Source: a bacterium (GTDB taxonomy: Bacteria; Moduliflexota; Moduliflexia; Moduliflexales; JAUQPW01). From it: a DNA stretch of 54,352 bases. The notes under the pieces were generated by a model. That model did no database searches. It was not told the origin of the DNA and saw only the letters and a list, made by a program, of their open reading frames with translations. Shown piece by piece: positions 39,631 through 48,203 of this stretch (the first letter of the stretch is position 1; every line of letters begins with the position of its first letter). Location: the NCBI GenBank assembly GCA_030550175.1, contig JAUQPW010000027.1, positions 1-54,352 of the forward strand. The letters are read 5' to 3'. Position numbers and translations under genes: made by a program.

Positions 39631-40479
39631 ATGGTCGTGCGAGCCAAAGGTTTTTTCACAGATACGACCGTTTGCATAGGTTGTAAAGCCTGCCAGGTGG
39701 CTTGTCGGGAGTGGAATCAGGATAAGCTACCCAATGCCTTTGAGCATGTCCACGAACACCCTCCTCACCTTTTAGGAACCAGCTACGATAATACCGGACA
39801 TCTCTCCTCCGTCAACTGGCGGCATGTGAAATTTATAGAGCAATTCTCGGAGGATCGAACGCAACAAAGCCGCTGGCTCATGATGAGTGATTGTTGTAAG
39901 CACTGCGTCAACGCCCCCTGTTTGGAAGTTTGTCCTACGGGTTCCCTCATTCGGACGGAATTTGATTCCGTCTACGTCCAGCCAGAGGTGTGTAATGGCT
40001 GCCGGGACTGCGTGGCCGCCTGTCCATTTGGAGTGATCTCTTATGGAGAATGGGATGGCAAAGTCCATAAATGTACCCTGTGCTATGATCGCCTTCAGGT
40101 AGGATTACAACCTGCCTGTGCCCAGGCCTGTCCTACTCAATCTATTCAATTTGGGGATGTGGATGAGCTCATGGAACGCGCCAAAAAACGTGTTGCAACC
40201 CTCCATGAAAGGGGAGTTAAAGAAGCGTATATTTATGGGGATAAGGATATTTTGTACGATCCTGCCAGCGGAAAAGGAGGATTGAACGTCTTTTACCTGT
40301 TGGTCGATAAGCCGGAAGTTTACGGACTTCCTGCAAATCCTCAAATCCCAAGCAAAACGGTTCCTAAGAGCTCGGCCTTCAGTATCCTGACGGCTTTCAT
40401 CGTAGGGTTAATCGGTATTTTCTCCTTTAGAGACAGACGAATCAGAGAAATTCAGAAAAACGAAAACCTGCGGACATAA
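39631..40479 (+). CDS. fdhB: Formate dehydrogenase iron-sulfur subunit
   Basis: The product has 282 residues and four ferredoxin-like cysteine groups: CIGCKACQVAC, CKHCVNAPCLEVC, CNGCRDCVAAC and CTLCYDRLQ...CAQAC. These carry electrons from FdhA to the membrane subunit. A single C-terminal helix (FSILTAFIVGLIGIFSF) anchors it, as in FdnH/FdoH. ATG 39631 comes 76 bp after fdhA; the gap holds a pyrimidine-rich hairpin. Confidence 0.94.
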   Translation: MVVRAKGFFTDTTVCIGCKACQVACREWNQDKLPNAFEHVHEHPPHLLGTSYDNTGHLSSVNWRHVKFIEQFSEDRTQQSRWLMMSDCCKHCVNAPCLEVCPTGSLIRTEFDSVYVQPEVCNGCRDCVAACPFGVISYGEWDGKVHKCTLCYDRLQVGLQPACAQACPTQSIQFGDVDELMERAKKRVATLHERGVKEAYIYGDKDILYDPASGKGGLNVFYLLVDKPEVYGLPANPQIPSKTVPKSSAFSILTAFIVGLIGIFSFRDRRIREIQKNENLRT

Positions 40480-40637
40480 AACGACGAATAGGGAGTTGTG
40501 GGAGGATAGGGAGTCATGGGTAGCTTTTAAAGGTAGCTTTTTTAGACCTACCCGACTCTTCTTTCCCCTCACCTCCTGTTCTCCTCCCCTAAGTTGGAAG
40601 AGGGGGGCAGGAGGTGAGGAGCCTACGCATCAAGCTA

Positions 40638-41588
40638 ATGTCTGACGTGACTTCTTATGCTTTACACCCGGAATGGGGTGGATATATCGTTGCTTATTTT
40701 TACCTGGGGGGAATTGCTGCAGGGGCTTATTTTATGGCGGCTATAATTGAATTGATAGGGAATCCAGAAGATCGGGCTTTAGCCAGAACCGCCTATTATA
40801 TCGCCTTCCCCCTCGTCGTTATCTGCGGAATTCTACTTATTCTAGATTTAGGCCGACCGGAGCGTTTCTGGCATATGCTCATCTACTCTAAAGCTGGAAT
40901 GCCTATTTTTAAGTACTGGTCTCCCATGTCGGTGGGAGCCTGGGCACTCCTCATTTTTGGTGGATTCACCTTCCTGTCTTTTATCGATGCTCTGGTAGAA
41001 TCCCGTCAGATTAAGCGTGGAAAAGGTGGAGAAAGGCTTATTTACACCGGCTTTCTAGGGAGAGGGTTTGCCTTCATCGGTTCTCTCTTCGGTTTTTTCA
41101 TTGCAAGCTACACCGGAGCCCTTTTGACAGCCACCAACCAGCCTATTTGGAGCCAAACTTCTCTGCTTGGAGCTCTTTTCCTAGCTTCCTCGGCCTCTAC
41201 CGGTATGGCCGCTCTGTTACTTATCCATAACCTCCGCCGCCACCGGATAGAAGCAAGGGATGGGTCCCCTTTACAAAAATTGCAGCATGCAGATAACTGG
41301 ACAATGCTTCTGGAATTAATTTTAATCGGACTGATTATTTTTACACTGGGTCAGAATGTCGCAGCTCCCCTTATAAAGGGACATTATGGAAAAGTGCTTT
41401 GGATTGGAGTGGTGCTGCTTGGAATTGTTCTTCCTTTAATCCTCCATGTCCTTCCCATTCTGGGCACAAGGGGAAGTGAAGTCCTGGCAGCTCTGTTAAT
41501 CCTTTTGGGAGGATTCCTCCTTCGGTATGTCTTCGTTATGGCTCCTCAAGGTCTGTATTTCAGTTTTTTGAAGGGTTTAACCCCTTGA
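40638..41588 (+). CDS. NrfD-like integral membrane subunit of formate dehydrogenase
   Basis: About 316 residues from ATG 40638, with an upstream GTG possible at 40614. Eight to ten membrane helices are visible, starting WGGYIVAYFYLGGIAAGAYF and including IAFPLVVICGILLILDLGRP and YTGALLTATNQPIW. This is the NrfD/PsrC family, which hands electrons to or takes them from the quinone pool without haem. It replaces the cytochrome b556 subunit of E. coli Fdn, so this dehydrogenase resembles the NrfD-linked kind. The repeat TACGCATCAAGCTAA overlaps the start codon. Confidence 0.9.
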   Translation: MSDVTSYALHPEWGGYIVAYFYLGGIAAGAYFMAAIIELIGNPEDRALARTAYYIAFPLVVICGILLILDLGRPERFWHMLIYSKAGMPIFKYWSPMSVGAWALLIFGGFTFLSFIDALVESRQIKRGKGGERLIYTGFLGRGFAFIGSLFGFFIASYTGALLTATNQPIWSQTSLLGALFLASSASTGMAALLLIHNLRRHRIEARDGSPLQKLQHADNWTMLLELILIGLIIFTLGQNVAAPLIKGHYGKVLWIGVVLLGIVLPLILHVLPILGTRGSEVLAALLILLGGFLLRYVFVMAPQGLYFSFLKGLTP

Positions 41589-41594
41589 TAAGGC

Positions 41595-42551
41595 GTGGCA
41601 AAAACAAGCGATAACCCCCTCATTGTTCAAATTCAAAAAAGATGGGACTCCCTGGTCCTTGCAAATCCTGAACTTCAGCCGATTGCTGAATTTCATCGAG
41701 AGGTCTGCAGGTGTATCTATCGATCCCCGGTTCAGGGTCCAGAACTTCCTTTTCAATCAGATAAAAACGGAGTTCCTTCCTCCTCAGCCAAAGAGAAGCT
41801 GAAACAAGGGATTGCTTTACTCCAGGGTGAAGAAGAGTTATTAGACTTTACTTTACCTGTGAGTTTTTACCGTGAGCTCCTTCAGATAGCTTTTAGTTAT
41901 AAACATACTTTAAATCCGCATCAGAATCTCGCCTCCTCAAGGTCTTTTTTAGACAAGGTAATAACCGGTGCGAGATCCATGATCCAGGCAGGTAAATGGT
42001 ATCAAAATCAACAGGACATCCGACAATTGTTTATTTACGTCCTGCAGGGAAACCTGGATAGGATTACCCAAGAAGCCGAGCAACTTCATATATCCAGGGA
42101 CCTGCTACTTACACTCCTTCACTACAGTCTGATGCCTGTCTTACAGGCCTATGGAACCCGGCTAAAACCCCTGTTAGAGTTGGATCTGTGGACCCAGGGA
42201 AATTGCCCGATATGCGGAGCCTGGCCTTCTTTATCAGAATTGCGAGGTGCCGATCAGATACGCTACCTACGATGCTCCCTCTGTGGAGGGGATTGGGTCT
42301 ATCCGCTTCTCCGCTGCCCTTATTGTGAAAATACAAATCATGAAAAATTGGGATATTTCTTTGTAGAAGGTGAGGAAAAAAAACACCGGATATATGTTTG
42401 TGAAGAATGTAAAGGTTATCTGAAAGTCTTTCCGACTCTAGATCCAACACCGGCCGAGTTTTTAAACCTGGAAGATCTGGCAACTCTGCACTTTGATGTG
42501 GTGGCCGCTGAGAGAGGATATAGCCGACCTTATCCTTTTCAAAAACTATAG
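41595..42551 (+). CDS. fdhE: Formate dehydrogenase accessory protein FdhE
   Basis: The product has 318 residues. The C-terminal half has paired zinc-ribbon-like motifs: CPICGAWPSLSEL, YLRCSLCGGDWVYP, LLRCPYCEN and YVCEECKGYLKVFPTLD, the FdhE signature. FdhE assists maturation of the exported Fdh complex. GTG 41595 begins 6 bp after the membrane subunit stop, so it is translationally linked to the operon. Confidence 0.92.
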   Translation: MAKTSDNPLIVQIQKRWDSLVLANPELQPIAEFHREVCRCIYRSPVQGPELPFQSDKNGVPSSSAKEKLKQGIALLQGEEELLDFTLPVSFYRELLQIAFSYKHTLNPHQNLASSRSFLDKVITGARSMIQAGKWYQNQQDIRQLFIYVLQGNLDRITQEAEQLHISRDLLLTLLHYSLMPVLQAYGTRLKPLLELDLWTQGNCPICGAWPSLSELRGADQIRYLRCSLCGGDWVYPLLRCPYCENTNHEKLGYFFVEGEEKKHRIYVCEECKGYLKVFPTLDPTPAEFLNLEDLATLHFDVVAAERGYSRPYPFQKL

Positions 42552-42590
42552 ATTTTTTCATGATATTTATTTTAACTTCACCCAAATTTC

Positions 42591-43769
42591 ATGCGTAAGG
42601 AATTACTGGAAAAGGCTTTGAGCCTTATTAACTTAGATGAAGTGATTCATTTAACTTGTGAGCTGATTCGTTTCCCCAGCCTGACCGGATCAGAATCTGA
42701 GGTCATGGGCTATATCGAAGAGTATTGCTGGAAAAAAGAACTTCCTTATCAAATTTTTAAAGTAAGGGAAACCCAGCCTAATCTCATTGCAACCGTGGGA
42801 AATCCACATGGGAAAATATTAGCTTTCAACGGTCATCTGGATGTGGTTCCCATCTGTGATCGATCCATGTGGGAGAGTAATCCCTTTGAGCCGAAGATTT
42901 ATAAAGGTCAAATTTTTGGACGTGGGGCCGCGGATATGAAGTCGTCGTGTGCCGTTAAACTGCATATCCTCAGTATCTTAAAACAACTGGAAGATAATCT
43001 CCAGGGAACCGTGCGGGTTGAGATGGTTTCGGATGAGGAACGAGGCGGGCGACATGGCACCGGCTATCTTATAGAACTTATCCGGGCCGGAAAGTTACCA
43101 AAACCGGACTGGGTAATTATCGGAGAAAAAAGCGATCTTAAAATTCGCTGTGCAGAGCGGGGAACCTTCATCTATAAAGTAATTATCAAAGGTCGATCCA
43201 CCCATACCTTTAGTGCACGGGTAGACGGGGTTAATGCCGTGTATATAGCCGCCCGAGCTATTTCTCAACTGGAGAAGCCTTTCAAACAGGCTCATCCCGT
43301 GGTGGGTTATCCAGTCATCAGCGTGAATTATATCCAGGGTGGAAAAGCTTTCAATCAGGTTCCGGCTATCTGTGAATTTGTCGTAGATCGAAGAACGGTT
43401 CCAGGAGAAACTTTGGAAGAGCTCAAAGGAGAAGCCATTGGAGTCCTGGAAGATCTCAAAAGAGAATATGACTTTACCTATGACCTGGAAGTCTTAAGCC
43501 ATAGTGAAGCCAGTATGACAGATCAAAACGAGCCTATCGTTAAAGTATTCCAAACGGTCCTTCGAGATGTGTTAAACATACAACCCGAGTTTTTCCTGGA
43601 TTGGGCCGGAGGTACCGATGCCAAATATTACCGTAAGCTCGGAGTTCCAACCATTATCTATGGCCCCCTCGGTGACCATCGACATGGCCCCAATGAATAC
43701 ATTCAGATCGACTCTTTGGAGACCCTGGCTAAGACTTACCTGGGGGTTGCTATTTCCCTGCTTACTTAA
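42591..43769 (+). CDS. M20-family metallopeptidase (ArgE/DapE type)
   Basis: The product has 392 residues. Zinc-site motifs are AFNGHLDVVP (His, Asp), GRGAADMKS (bridging Asp), VSDEERGG (catalytic Glu), and the C-terminal GPLGDHRHGPNEYI (His). The lid/dimerisation domain includes RSTHTFSARVDGVNAV. Members deacylate N-acyl amino acids or cleave dipeptides; exact substrate is not predictable. Its last codons form the start of the 169-bp repeat, also present at 907. It is the last core gene before the right integron. Confidence 0.92.
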   Translation: MRKELLEKALSLINLDEVIHLTCELIRFPSLTGSESEVMGYIEEYCWKKELPYQIFKVRETQPNLIATVGNPHGKILAFNGHLDVVPICDRSMWESNPFEPKIYKGQIFGRGAADMKSSCAVKLHILSILKQLEDNLQGTVRVEMVSDEERGGRHGTGYLIELIRAGKLPKPDWVIIGEKSDLKIRCAERGTFIYKVIIKGRSTHTFSARVDGVNAVYIAARAISQLEKPFKQAHPVVGYPVISVNYIQGGKAFNQVPAICEFVVDRRTVPGETLEELKGEAIGVLEDLKREYDFTYDLEVLSHSEASMTDQNEPIVKVFQTVLRDVLNIQPEFFLDWAGGTDAKYYRKLGVPTIIYGPLGDHRHGPNEYIQIDSLETLAKTYLGVAISLLT

Positions 43770-43874
43770 AAGCAGTGATAGCCGGATAAAAGAAAAATAC
43801 TTCTCAATTTAATGTTGCAAACTTTTTTGTTGCAAAATTTTCTAGAGAAGTTACCTTAGTTTTGTTAGCGCAAG
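43707..43874. repeat. Direct repeat copy 2 (attached to intact M20 gene)
   Basis: Matches 907-1075 in the same orientation at an offset of 42,800 bp, with few substitutions and a small indel. It ends GTTAGCGCAAG and is followed at once by the intI fragment. In copy 1 the same end is followed by gene debris and then by a longer intI. Confidence 0.9.
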
Positions 43875-43973
43875 GAGTTGTTGGGGCATAAGGATGTGAA
43901 AACCACGATGATCTATACGCACGTTTTGAATCGCGGCGGCAGGGGTGTTTGCAGTCCGGCTGACACTCTGTAA
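43875..43973 (+). pseudogene. intI: Integron integrase IntI, last 32 codons only
   Basis: Reads [17 protein letters not shown] then [15 protein letters not shown] and TAA. It contains the catalytic Tyr segment and the C-terminal tail diagnostic of IntI. It matches the left intI at 28 of 32 residues, although many codons differ, so it comes from a related but distinct integrase. Everything upstream has been deleted up to the direct repeat. Nonfunctional. Confidence 0.9.
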
Positions 43974-44146
43974 CCGGAACGCGACGGGGCGTTATATAGA
44001 AACCCTATAACACCCCGAAGAAGTCAGAAAGATTGGTTGAGTTCATTGGCAGTACAGAACCTAAGGGTGAAGGTACAGCTGTGTTTTAGGCCGCTCTCTG
44101 GCGGCCTAAAGGTGTTATGAAGAAACTATATAAACCCAAGTTGGGC
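43974..44146 (+). other. attI-like region of right integron
   Basis: Noncoding, between the intI tail and first cassette. It ends in a perfect GTTRRRY (GTTGGGC, 44140-44146). Bases 44081-44146 match the left attI in order: GTGTTTTA, hairpin TTTAGGCCGC/GCGGCCTAAA (44085-44110), TATATAAAC, GTT. The remaining bases up to 44247 belong to the first cassette leader. Confidence 0.7.
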
Positions 44147-44247
44147 ACAGATTGCAGAAAGACCGCTTTTTGAGTTCATCGGACACATGAGTTATAGTGA
44201 GTTTCAATCTCGACAAGCGGTAAACAGTTCTTCCCAGGGATAGAAGA

Positions 44248-44718
44248 ATGCGCGAATTTGTACCATCTCGGAACGCTATCCAGGCCCAAGCCAGCATTGA
44301 TATCGCGGCGCCGCCGGAACGTGTGGCCGCTGTATACTGCGATGTAGAAAAATGGGGCGAGACATTTCCCGCAACGATAGAACAGGCACAGGTGATCGAA
44401 ACAGGCGACAACTGGAGACAGATCGAGGTGACCCACAAGCAGGAAGGGTGCGTGACCAATACGCTCATTTTCCTGTCCGACACCGAGATCGGGCTTGAGG
44501 AAAGCAAGAAGAAGTTTACCGCCAGTTTTCTCAACCAGTTCGAGCCAGCGGCCGATAGCAGTACACATTACGTTATTACCGCGTACATCGGCCTTAAGGG
44601 GGTCTACAAAGTACTAAAGCCGTTTGTCAAAGGCTATGTGCGCCGGCAAGCGCTCAAGCGGATGAGAGATTACGTGCTTGAGCCGCTCAAAACAGCCGCT
44701 GAGAAGGAGTCCGCATAA
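44248..44718 (+). CDS. SRPBCC-fold (polyketide cyclase/START-like) protein
   Basis: The product has 156 residues. ASIDIAAPPERVAAVYCDVEKW is the typical first strand and helix of the SRPBCC ligand-binding fold, ending in the long C-terminal helix ALKRMRDYVLEPLKTAAEKE. Such proteins bind hydrophobic ligands or act as cyclases. Its TAA overlaps an ATGA, and the hydrolase start is 5 bp further on, so the two genes are a translationally coupled pair in the first right-array cassette. Confidence 0.78.
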   Translation: MREFVPSRNAIQAQASIDIAAPPERVAAVYCDVEKWGETFPATIEQAQVIETGDNWRQIEVTHKQEGCVTNTLIFLSDTEIGLEESKKKFTASFLNQFEPAADSSTHYVITAYIGLKGVYKVLKPFVKGYVRRQALKRMRDYVLEPLKTAAEKESA

Positions 44719-44722
44719 TGAA

Positions 44723-45994
44723 ATGATAAAACAGAGGCTTGCAGTGCTCTCTAAGCTAACCCTGATAGGTCTCGGTGCCCTTGTCTTGGCGCTCCTGGCA
44801 CTCTTGGGAACAGCTTTTCTCACCGACAACGCATCCTTACTGATTGGAGCGGCAGTCGTGGTGCTGTGCGCGACTAACTTCATCGGACAATACCTTCTTT
44901 TGGGCCGGCGTTTTACCAAAAGGGCGATTGCCGTTCAGGGTGTGAGTGCGCTGGTTCTCGTGGGCATCTTCTACATCGCAGTTTTGATGCCGACGGCCGG
45001 GGAGAGACTCCCTGATTTAGCCGGTGTACAGTATTGGGACCTGGCCACCGGCTCCCGAATCGCCTATCTCAAGCTTGAGCCGGGCAACCCCACTCACGCT
45101 GAGCCGATTGTATTTCTACATGGCGGGCCGGGCGTCGCCGATCTGCAAGGGGATGCGGCGTATTTCGGCAGACTGTGCGAAGAAGGCTACGTCGTCTATG
45201 TGTATGACCAACTGGGTACAGGCCGCTCATCCCGTCTCCAAGATCCAAGCGGATACAGCATCGAACGAGATGCCGCCGACCTGGAAGAGATTCGCAGGCA
45301 GATCGGCGCAGAGAAGATGATTTTGATCGGTCACTCCTATGGCGCCAGCCTCGCCGCCACGTACATCGCACAACACGGCGAACATGTGGCTAAGCTGATC
45401 GCCTCGTCACCGGGAGCTTTGGTTGGCGGTGTCGCGGGTGGCGGCGACTTTCAAGGGAGATTGATCACAGTCCAGAAGTTATCACTGTATGCGGTGATCC
45501 TGCAACCGCGAGTGTTGACCGCCTACACTTTGCTGCAAATCAATCCGCGCGCCGCGCATCATTTCGCGGGCGATTCGGAAATGGATGCCCGGAACGATGA
45601 GGTCTATGCCGTGGCTGAACCGGCGTTGCATTGTGGGAATAAGGCATCGGCGCATCGACTTCACGGCCTGGGTTTTTATGCCAATCAATTTCCCCAATCC
45701 GCGCAACATGTGCAGCCGAAAGACATGACTCAGGCATTGAAGCGCTACAAGATTCCGACTTTAGTGATCAAAGGCTCATGTGATTACTTAACCTGGGCGT
45801 CGGCTATCGACTACCTCGATGCCTTTCAAGCAGGGCCGGCGCAACTGATTTATCTGAGCGGCGCAGGTCACAACGCCTACCAGGATAAGCCCCACGAGTT
45901 TGAGATGAATCTCAAGGCTTTCCTGAGTGGTCAGCCGTTGCCCAAACTATATATCGGCAAGAATGTGCCGGCGGATTACGAAAAGGGTTATTAG
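44723..45994 (+). CDS. Alpha/beta hydrolase, proline iminopeptidase-like, membrane-anchored
   Basis: About 423 residues from ATG 44723; an upstream in-frame extension overlaps the SRPBCC gene and lacks a ribosome binding site. Three N-terminal helices (LTLIGLGALVLALLALLGTA, SLLIGAAVVVLCATNFIG, ALVLVGIFYIAVL) anchor it. The catalytic domain has the oxyanion motif HGGPG, DQLGTGRS, the nucleophile elbow GHSYGAS, KGSCDYLTW (acid region) and GAGHNAY (His), all features of the S33 peptidase family. Substrate unknown. Confidence 0.82.
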   Translation: MIKQRLAVLSKLTLIGLGALVLALLALLGTAFLTDNASLLIGAAVVVLCATNFIGQYLLLGRRFTKRAIAVQGVSALVLVGIFYIAVLMPTAGERLPDLAGVQYWDLATGSRIAYLKLEPGNPTHAEPIVFLHGGPGVADLQGDAAYFGRLCEEGYVVYVYDQLGTGRSSRLQDPSGYSIERDAADLEEIRRQIGAEKMILIGHSYGASLAATYIAQHGEHVAKLIASSPGALVGGVAGGGDFQGRLITVQKLSLYAVILQPRVLTAYTLLQINPRAAHHFAGDSEMDARNDEVYAVAEPALHCGNKASAHRLHGLGFYANQFPQSAQHVQPKDMTQALKRYKIPTLVIKGSCDYLTWASAIDYLDAFQAGPAQLIYLSGAGHNAYQDKPHEFEMNLKAFLSGQPLPKLYIGKNVPADYEKGY

Positions 45995-46001
45995 TTTGAC
46001 C

Positions 46002-46262
46002 ATGTTCAACGGCGATTCGTCTTGGGGTTGGAATAGCCTCACCGATCTGGCCTCTTTTCTGAAGACACTGCACTCGCATCCAATCGAGACCGGTCTGAAG
46101 TATGGGGGTGACGCAGCTCGACGCGACCGCCCATACGATTCGCAGCCGGAAGAGGCCCGACGAGCGGTTGTTCACAACGTATCGGAGCAGCTGGTACCGT
46201 ACGAGACGGGCCAAGGGATCCGGGTGCCGTTTAGCACGCATCTCGTGATGGGCATCAGGTGA
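46002..46262 (+). pseudogene. C-terminal fragment, probably of a SAM methyltransferase
   Basis: Eighty-six codons (MFNGDSSWGWNSLTDLASFL ... TGA). The last part, ARRAVVHNVSEQLVPYE then GIRVPFSTHLVMGIR, looks like the closing strands of class I methyltransferases. No SAM-binding motif is present, so this would be a 3' fragment. It follows the hydrolase with no attC between, suggesting a deletion fused two cassettes. Call is tentative. Confidence 0.45.
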
Positions 46263-46269
46263 TACCGCC

Positions 46270-46407
46270 GCCCAACACCGCGTGCAGCCGACGCCGCCAA
46301 CTACGCGGCGCGGCTGACGCTGCCGTTCACCCGACCGCAGGCGGTCGCAACCAGCGGATGGAACCGATGGCCCTGCGGGCCACGGCTCACCCGCCACCCC
46401 GTTAGCT
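46270..46407 (+). other. attC site, composite (right array)
   Basis: GCCCAAC (46270-46276) starts a normal-looking site (CAGCCGACGCCGCC/GGCGCGGCTG) that reaches GTTCACC near 46325. It then continues into a second module with GATGGCCCTGCGGGCC and GGCTCACCCGCCACCCC, closing at GTTAGCT (46401-46407). The second half is shared almost word for word with the end of the attC at 52046. Confidence 0.75.
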
Positions 46408-46448
46408 GGCAGGTCCATGTGTTTACGCAAACTGAAAGGAGGTAGTCA

Positions 46449-46985
46449 ATGAAACCTATTTTTACCACTGCTTTAGTGCTGTTCGGGCTCTATGTTGGTG
46501 TGGCGAACGCACAAGAACAGGCGCCAGTCACGCCGGAGATACTGAAGGCAGTCCTGAGACTCGAAGGTAAATGGGAAGCCAATGCATCGGGGCAATTGGG
46601 CGGGAAGACTCATACTTTTAAGTACAACATGCATTTCCGCAAGACCGCCAGTGGCAGCGGACTTCTCATATATGAGACGGCGAACATCCCCGATGTCGGG
46701 AAACTCGATGGGACCAATTTGATTGGCTACGATCCCTACGACGGCAAACTACACTGGTTTTCCGTCGACAACCTCGGAACCACATACGATCACACGGGTG
46801 AACTGCTGAGCAAGGATCATATCCGCCTTATCCATGAAAGCAGCAGGGAGGGAAAACCCTACCGTGAACAGATCGATTTTGAATTCATCGGCGCTAACAA
46901 ATTGAAGGTGAAGTTGGTGGGCACTCTTGGCGGCAACGTCGAGGAGGTACTGGAAGGAACATTCGTTCGTAGGAGCCGAAACTAA
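46449..46985 (+). CDS. Exported DUF1579-like / lipocalin-like protein
   Basis: The product has 178 residues with a clear signal peptide (TTALVLFGLYVGVANA, cut before QEQAP). The mature part is beta-rich (LRLEGKWEANASGQLGG, GTNLIGYDPYDGKLHWFSV, KLVGTLGGNVEEVLEGTF). This resembles DUF1579 and related small barrel proteins. AAAGGAGG lies just upstream of ATG. Only gene of its cassette. Function unknown. Confidence 0.65.
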   Translation: MKPIFTTALVLFGLYVGVANAQEQAPVTPEILKAVLRLEGKWEANASGQLGGKTHTFKYNMHFRKTASGSGLLIYETANIPDVGKLDGTNLIGYDPYDGKLHWFSVDNLGTTYDHTGELLSKDHIRLIHESSREGKPYREQIDFEFIGANKLKVKLVGTLGGNVEEVLEGTFVRRSRN

Positions 46986-46996
46986 CTCAATCCGCC

Positions 46997-47095
46997 AGCT
47001 AACAACCGGTTGCAGCGGACGGTCCGCTGCGCGGCCCGCCGCTGAACTCGAACGTTCACCCGACCGCCTACGGTCGGGTGAATCAATAGTTAGGC
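46997..47095 (+). other. attC site (right array)
   Basis: AGCTAAC (46997-47003) to GTTAGGC (47089-47095). Contains the shared GCAGCGGACGGTCCGCTGC core and an extra hairpin module TTCACCCGACCG/CGGTCGGGTGAA (about 47055-47082) just before the right end. Confidence 0.8.
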
Positions 47096-47137
47096 AGCGC
47101 AGCGTGACCGCGAATCGGTTCACAAGGAGAAAGGCTC

Positions 47138-47362
47138 ATGGTGACCAAACAGATTGACGTGAAGGAAGCCCAAGCACGATTCCAGGAGTTACTCTCCCAC
47201 ATCACCTCAGGGGTAGAGTGGATTATCATGGACGGCATAACACCTATTGCTCGCCTTGTGCCCGTATCTGCTCGTGTGGCAGGTTTACACGCAGGGGCAA
47301 TTTGGACGAGTCCAGACTTTGACGAACCTCTACCCGAAGAATTCTGGACAGGCAACGCATGA
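47138..47362 (+). CDS. Antitoxin, Phd/YefM family
   Basis: The product has 74 residues. IDVKEAQARFQELLSHI followed by ITPIARLVPV is the Phd/YefM DNA-binding half. The C-terminal FDEPLPEEFW is the segment that wraps the toxin. It overlaps the toxin start by 4 bp (ATGA), so the two are co-translated. It represses its own promoter and neutralises the PIN RNase. Such pairs stabilise cassette arrays. Confidence 0.88.
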   Translation: MVTKQIDVKEAQARFQELLSHITSGVEWIIMDGITPIARLVPVSARVAGLHAGAIWTSPDFDEPLPEEFWTGNA

Positions 47363-47745
47363 AGTTGCTACTGGACACGCATACGTTTATCTGGTGGGAT
47401 AGTGAGCCTGCCAAACTTTCGCCCCAGGCGCTGGCATTCTGCCAAGATCGGCAGAATGTTTTGTTGCTCAGCGTGGTCAGCGTGTGGGAAATGCAAGTCA
47501 AACTCCAATTGGGCAAACTGCGACTGACTTTGCCTCTGAAAGAGATTATTGAAACTCAACGACAAACCAACAACATTGAGATACTACCGATTACACTGGC
47601 GCATGGGCTGGCATTGGAAAATTTGCCTGCACACCACAAAGACCCGTTTGATCGTTTGCTGGTTGCGCAAGCCATTGTTGAAGAAGCGGTGTTGATAAGT
47701 GCGGACCCAAACGTTGCCAGGTATGCTGTTCGCGTTGTTTGGTAA
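47359..47745 (+). CDS. PIN-domain RNase toxin (VapC-like)
   Basis: The product has 128 residues. LLDTHTFIWW carries the first catalytic Asp, SVVSVWEMQVK the acidic Glu, and DPFDRLLVAQA the later Asp residues; the protein ends in VRVVW. All metal-binding acids are present, so it should be an active Mg2+ RNase. It is paired with the Phd antitoxin and is the complete relative of the truncated toxin at the window's left edge. Confidence 0.92.
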   Translation: MKLLLDTHTFIWWDSEPAKLSPQALAFCQDRQNVLLLSVVSVWEMQVKLQLGKLRLTLPLKEIIETQRQTNNIEILPITLAHGLALENLPAHHKDPFDRLLVAQAIVEEAVLISADPNVARYAVRVVW

Positions 47746-47768
47746 CTGGCAAGATGAAATGGAGCGCT

Positions 47769-47830
47769 GGCTAACAAGCGTTTCCAGCCGACAGCGCTCC
47801 GCGCTGCGGCTGAAACGCGTGCCGTTCGGC
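47769..47830 (+). other. attC site (right array)
   Basis: GGCTAAC (47769-47775) and GTTCGGC (47824-47830; one mismatch to GTTRRRY) with arms CAGCCGACAGCGC/GCGCTGCGGCTG between. Closes the toxin-antitoxin cassette. Confidence 0.78.
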
Positions 47831-47848
47831 GGATAAAGGAGGTATCAA

Positions 47849-48181
47849 ATGATAATTTGGCAAGGTTTGGGATTTCTTGCACTTCTTATTCCTCTCCTCG
47901 TTGGTCTTATCATCGAATTCACAACCGAATCAATTACTCACAATGATCAGTTTTTTCAAGAAACGTGGTGGCCTATGCTTGCAACCCAGATTGTTAATGC
48001 CATCATTATTTTTACGCTCGGACAATATCTTGAAAAGCGTCCAGCGAAGGTGGTTATCGATAAAGAAACAGGAAAGGAAATTGTGCTAAAAAAGAAACAT
48101 ACCCTTTTCTTTATTCCTCTCAAATACTGGTCAATTGTTTGGTTAGGAGTCGGTGCATATTTTGCAGCGAAGAAGTTCTAA
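47849..48181 (+). CDS. Small membrane protein, unknown function
   Basis: The product has 110 residues, starting ATG 47849 after AAAGGAGG. Membrane helices are likely at about 4-24 (WQGLGFLALLIPLLVGLIIE), 43-60 (MLATQIVNAIIIFTLGQYL) and 86-106 (FFIPLKYWSIVWLGVGAYFA), with a charged loop (EKRPAKVVIDKETGKEIVLK) between. I recognise no named family. Its codon use is more AT-rich than the neighbouring cassettes. Only gene of its cassette. Confidence 0.6.
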   Translation: MIIWQGLGFLALLIPLLVGLIIEFTTESITHNDQFFQETWWPMLATQIVNAIIIFTLGQYLEKRPAKVVIDKETGKEIVLKKKHTLFFIPLKYWSIVWLGVGAYFAAKKF

Positions 48182-48203
48182 TTTATCCGCCGAACCAGCG
48201 GGC

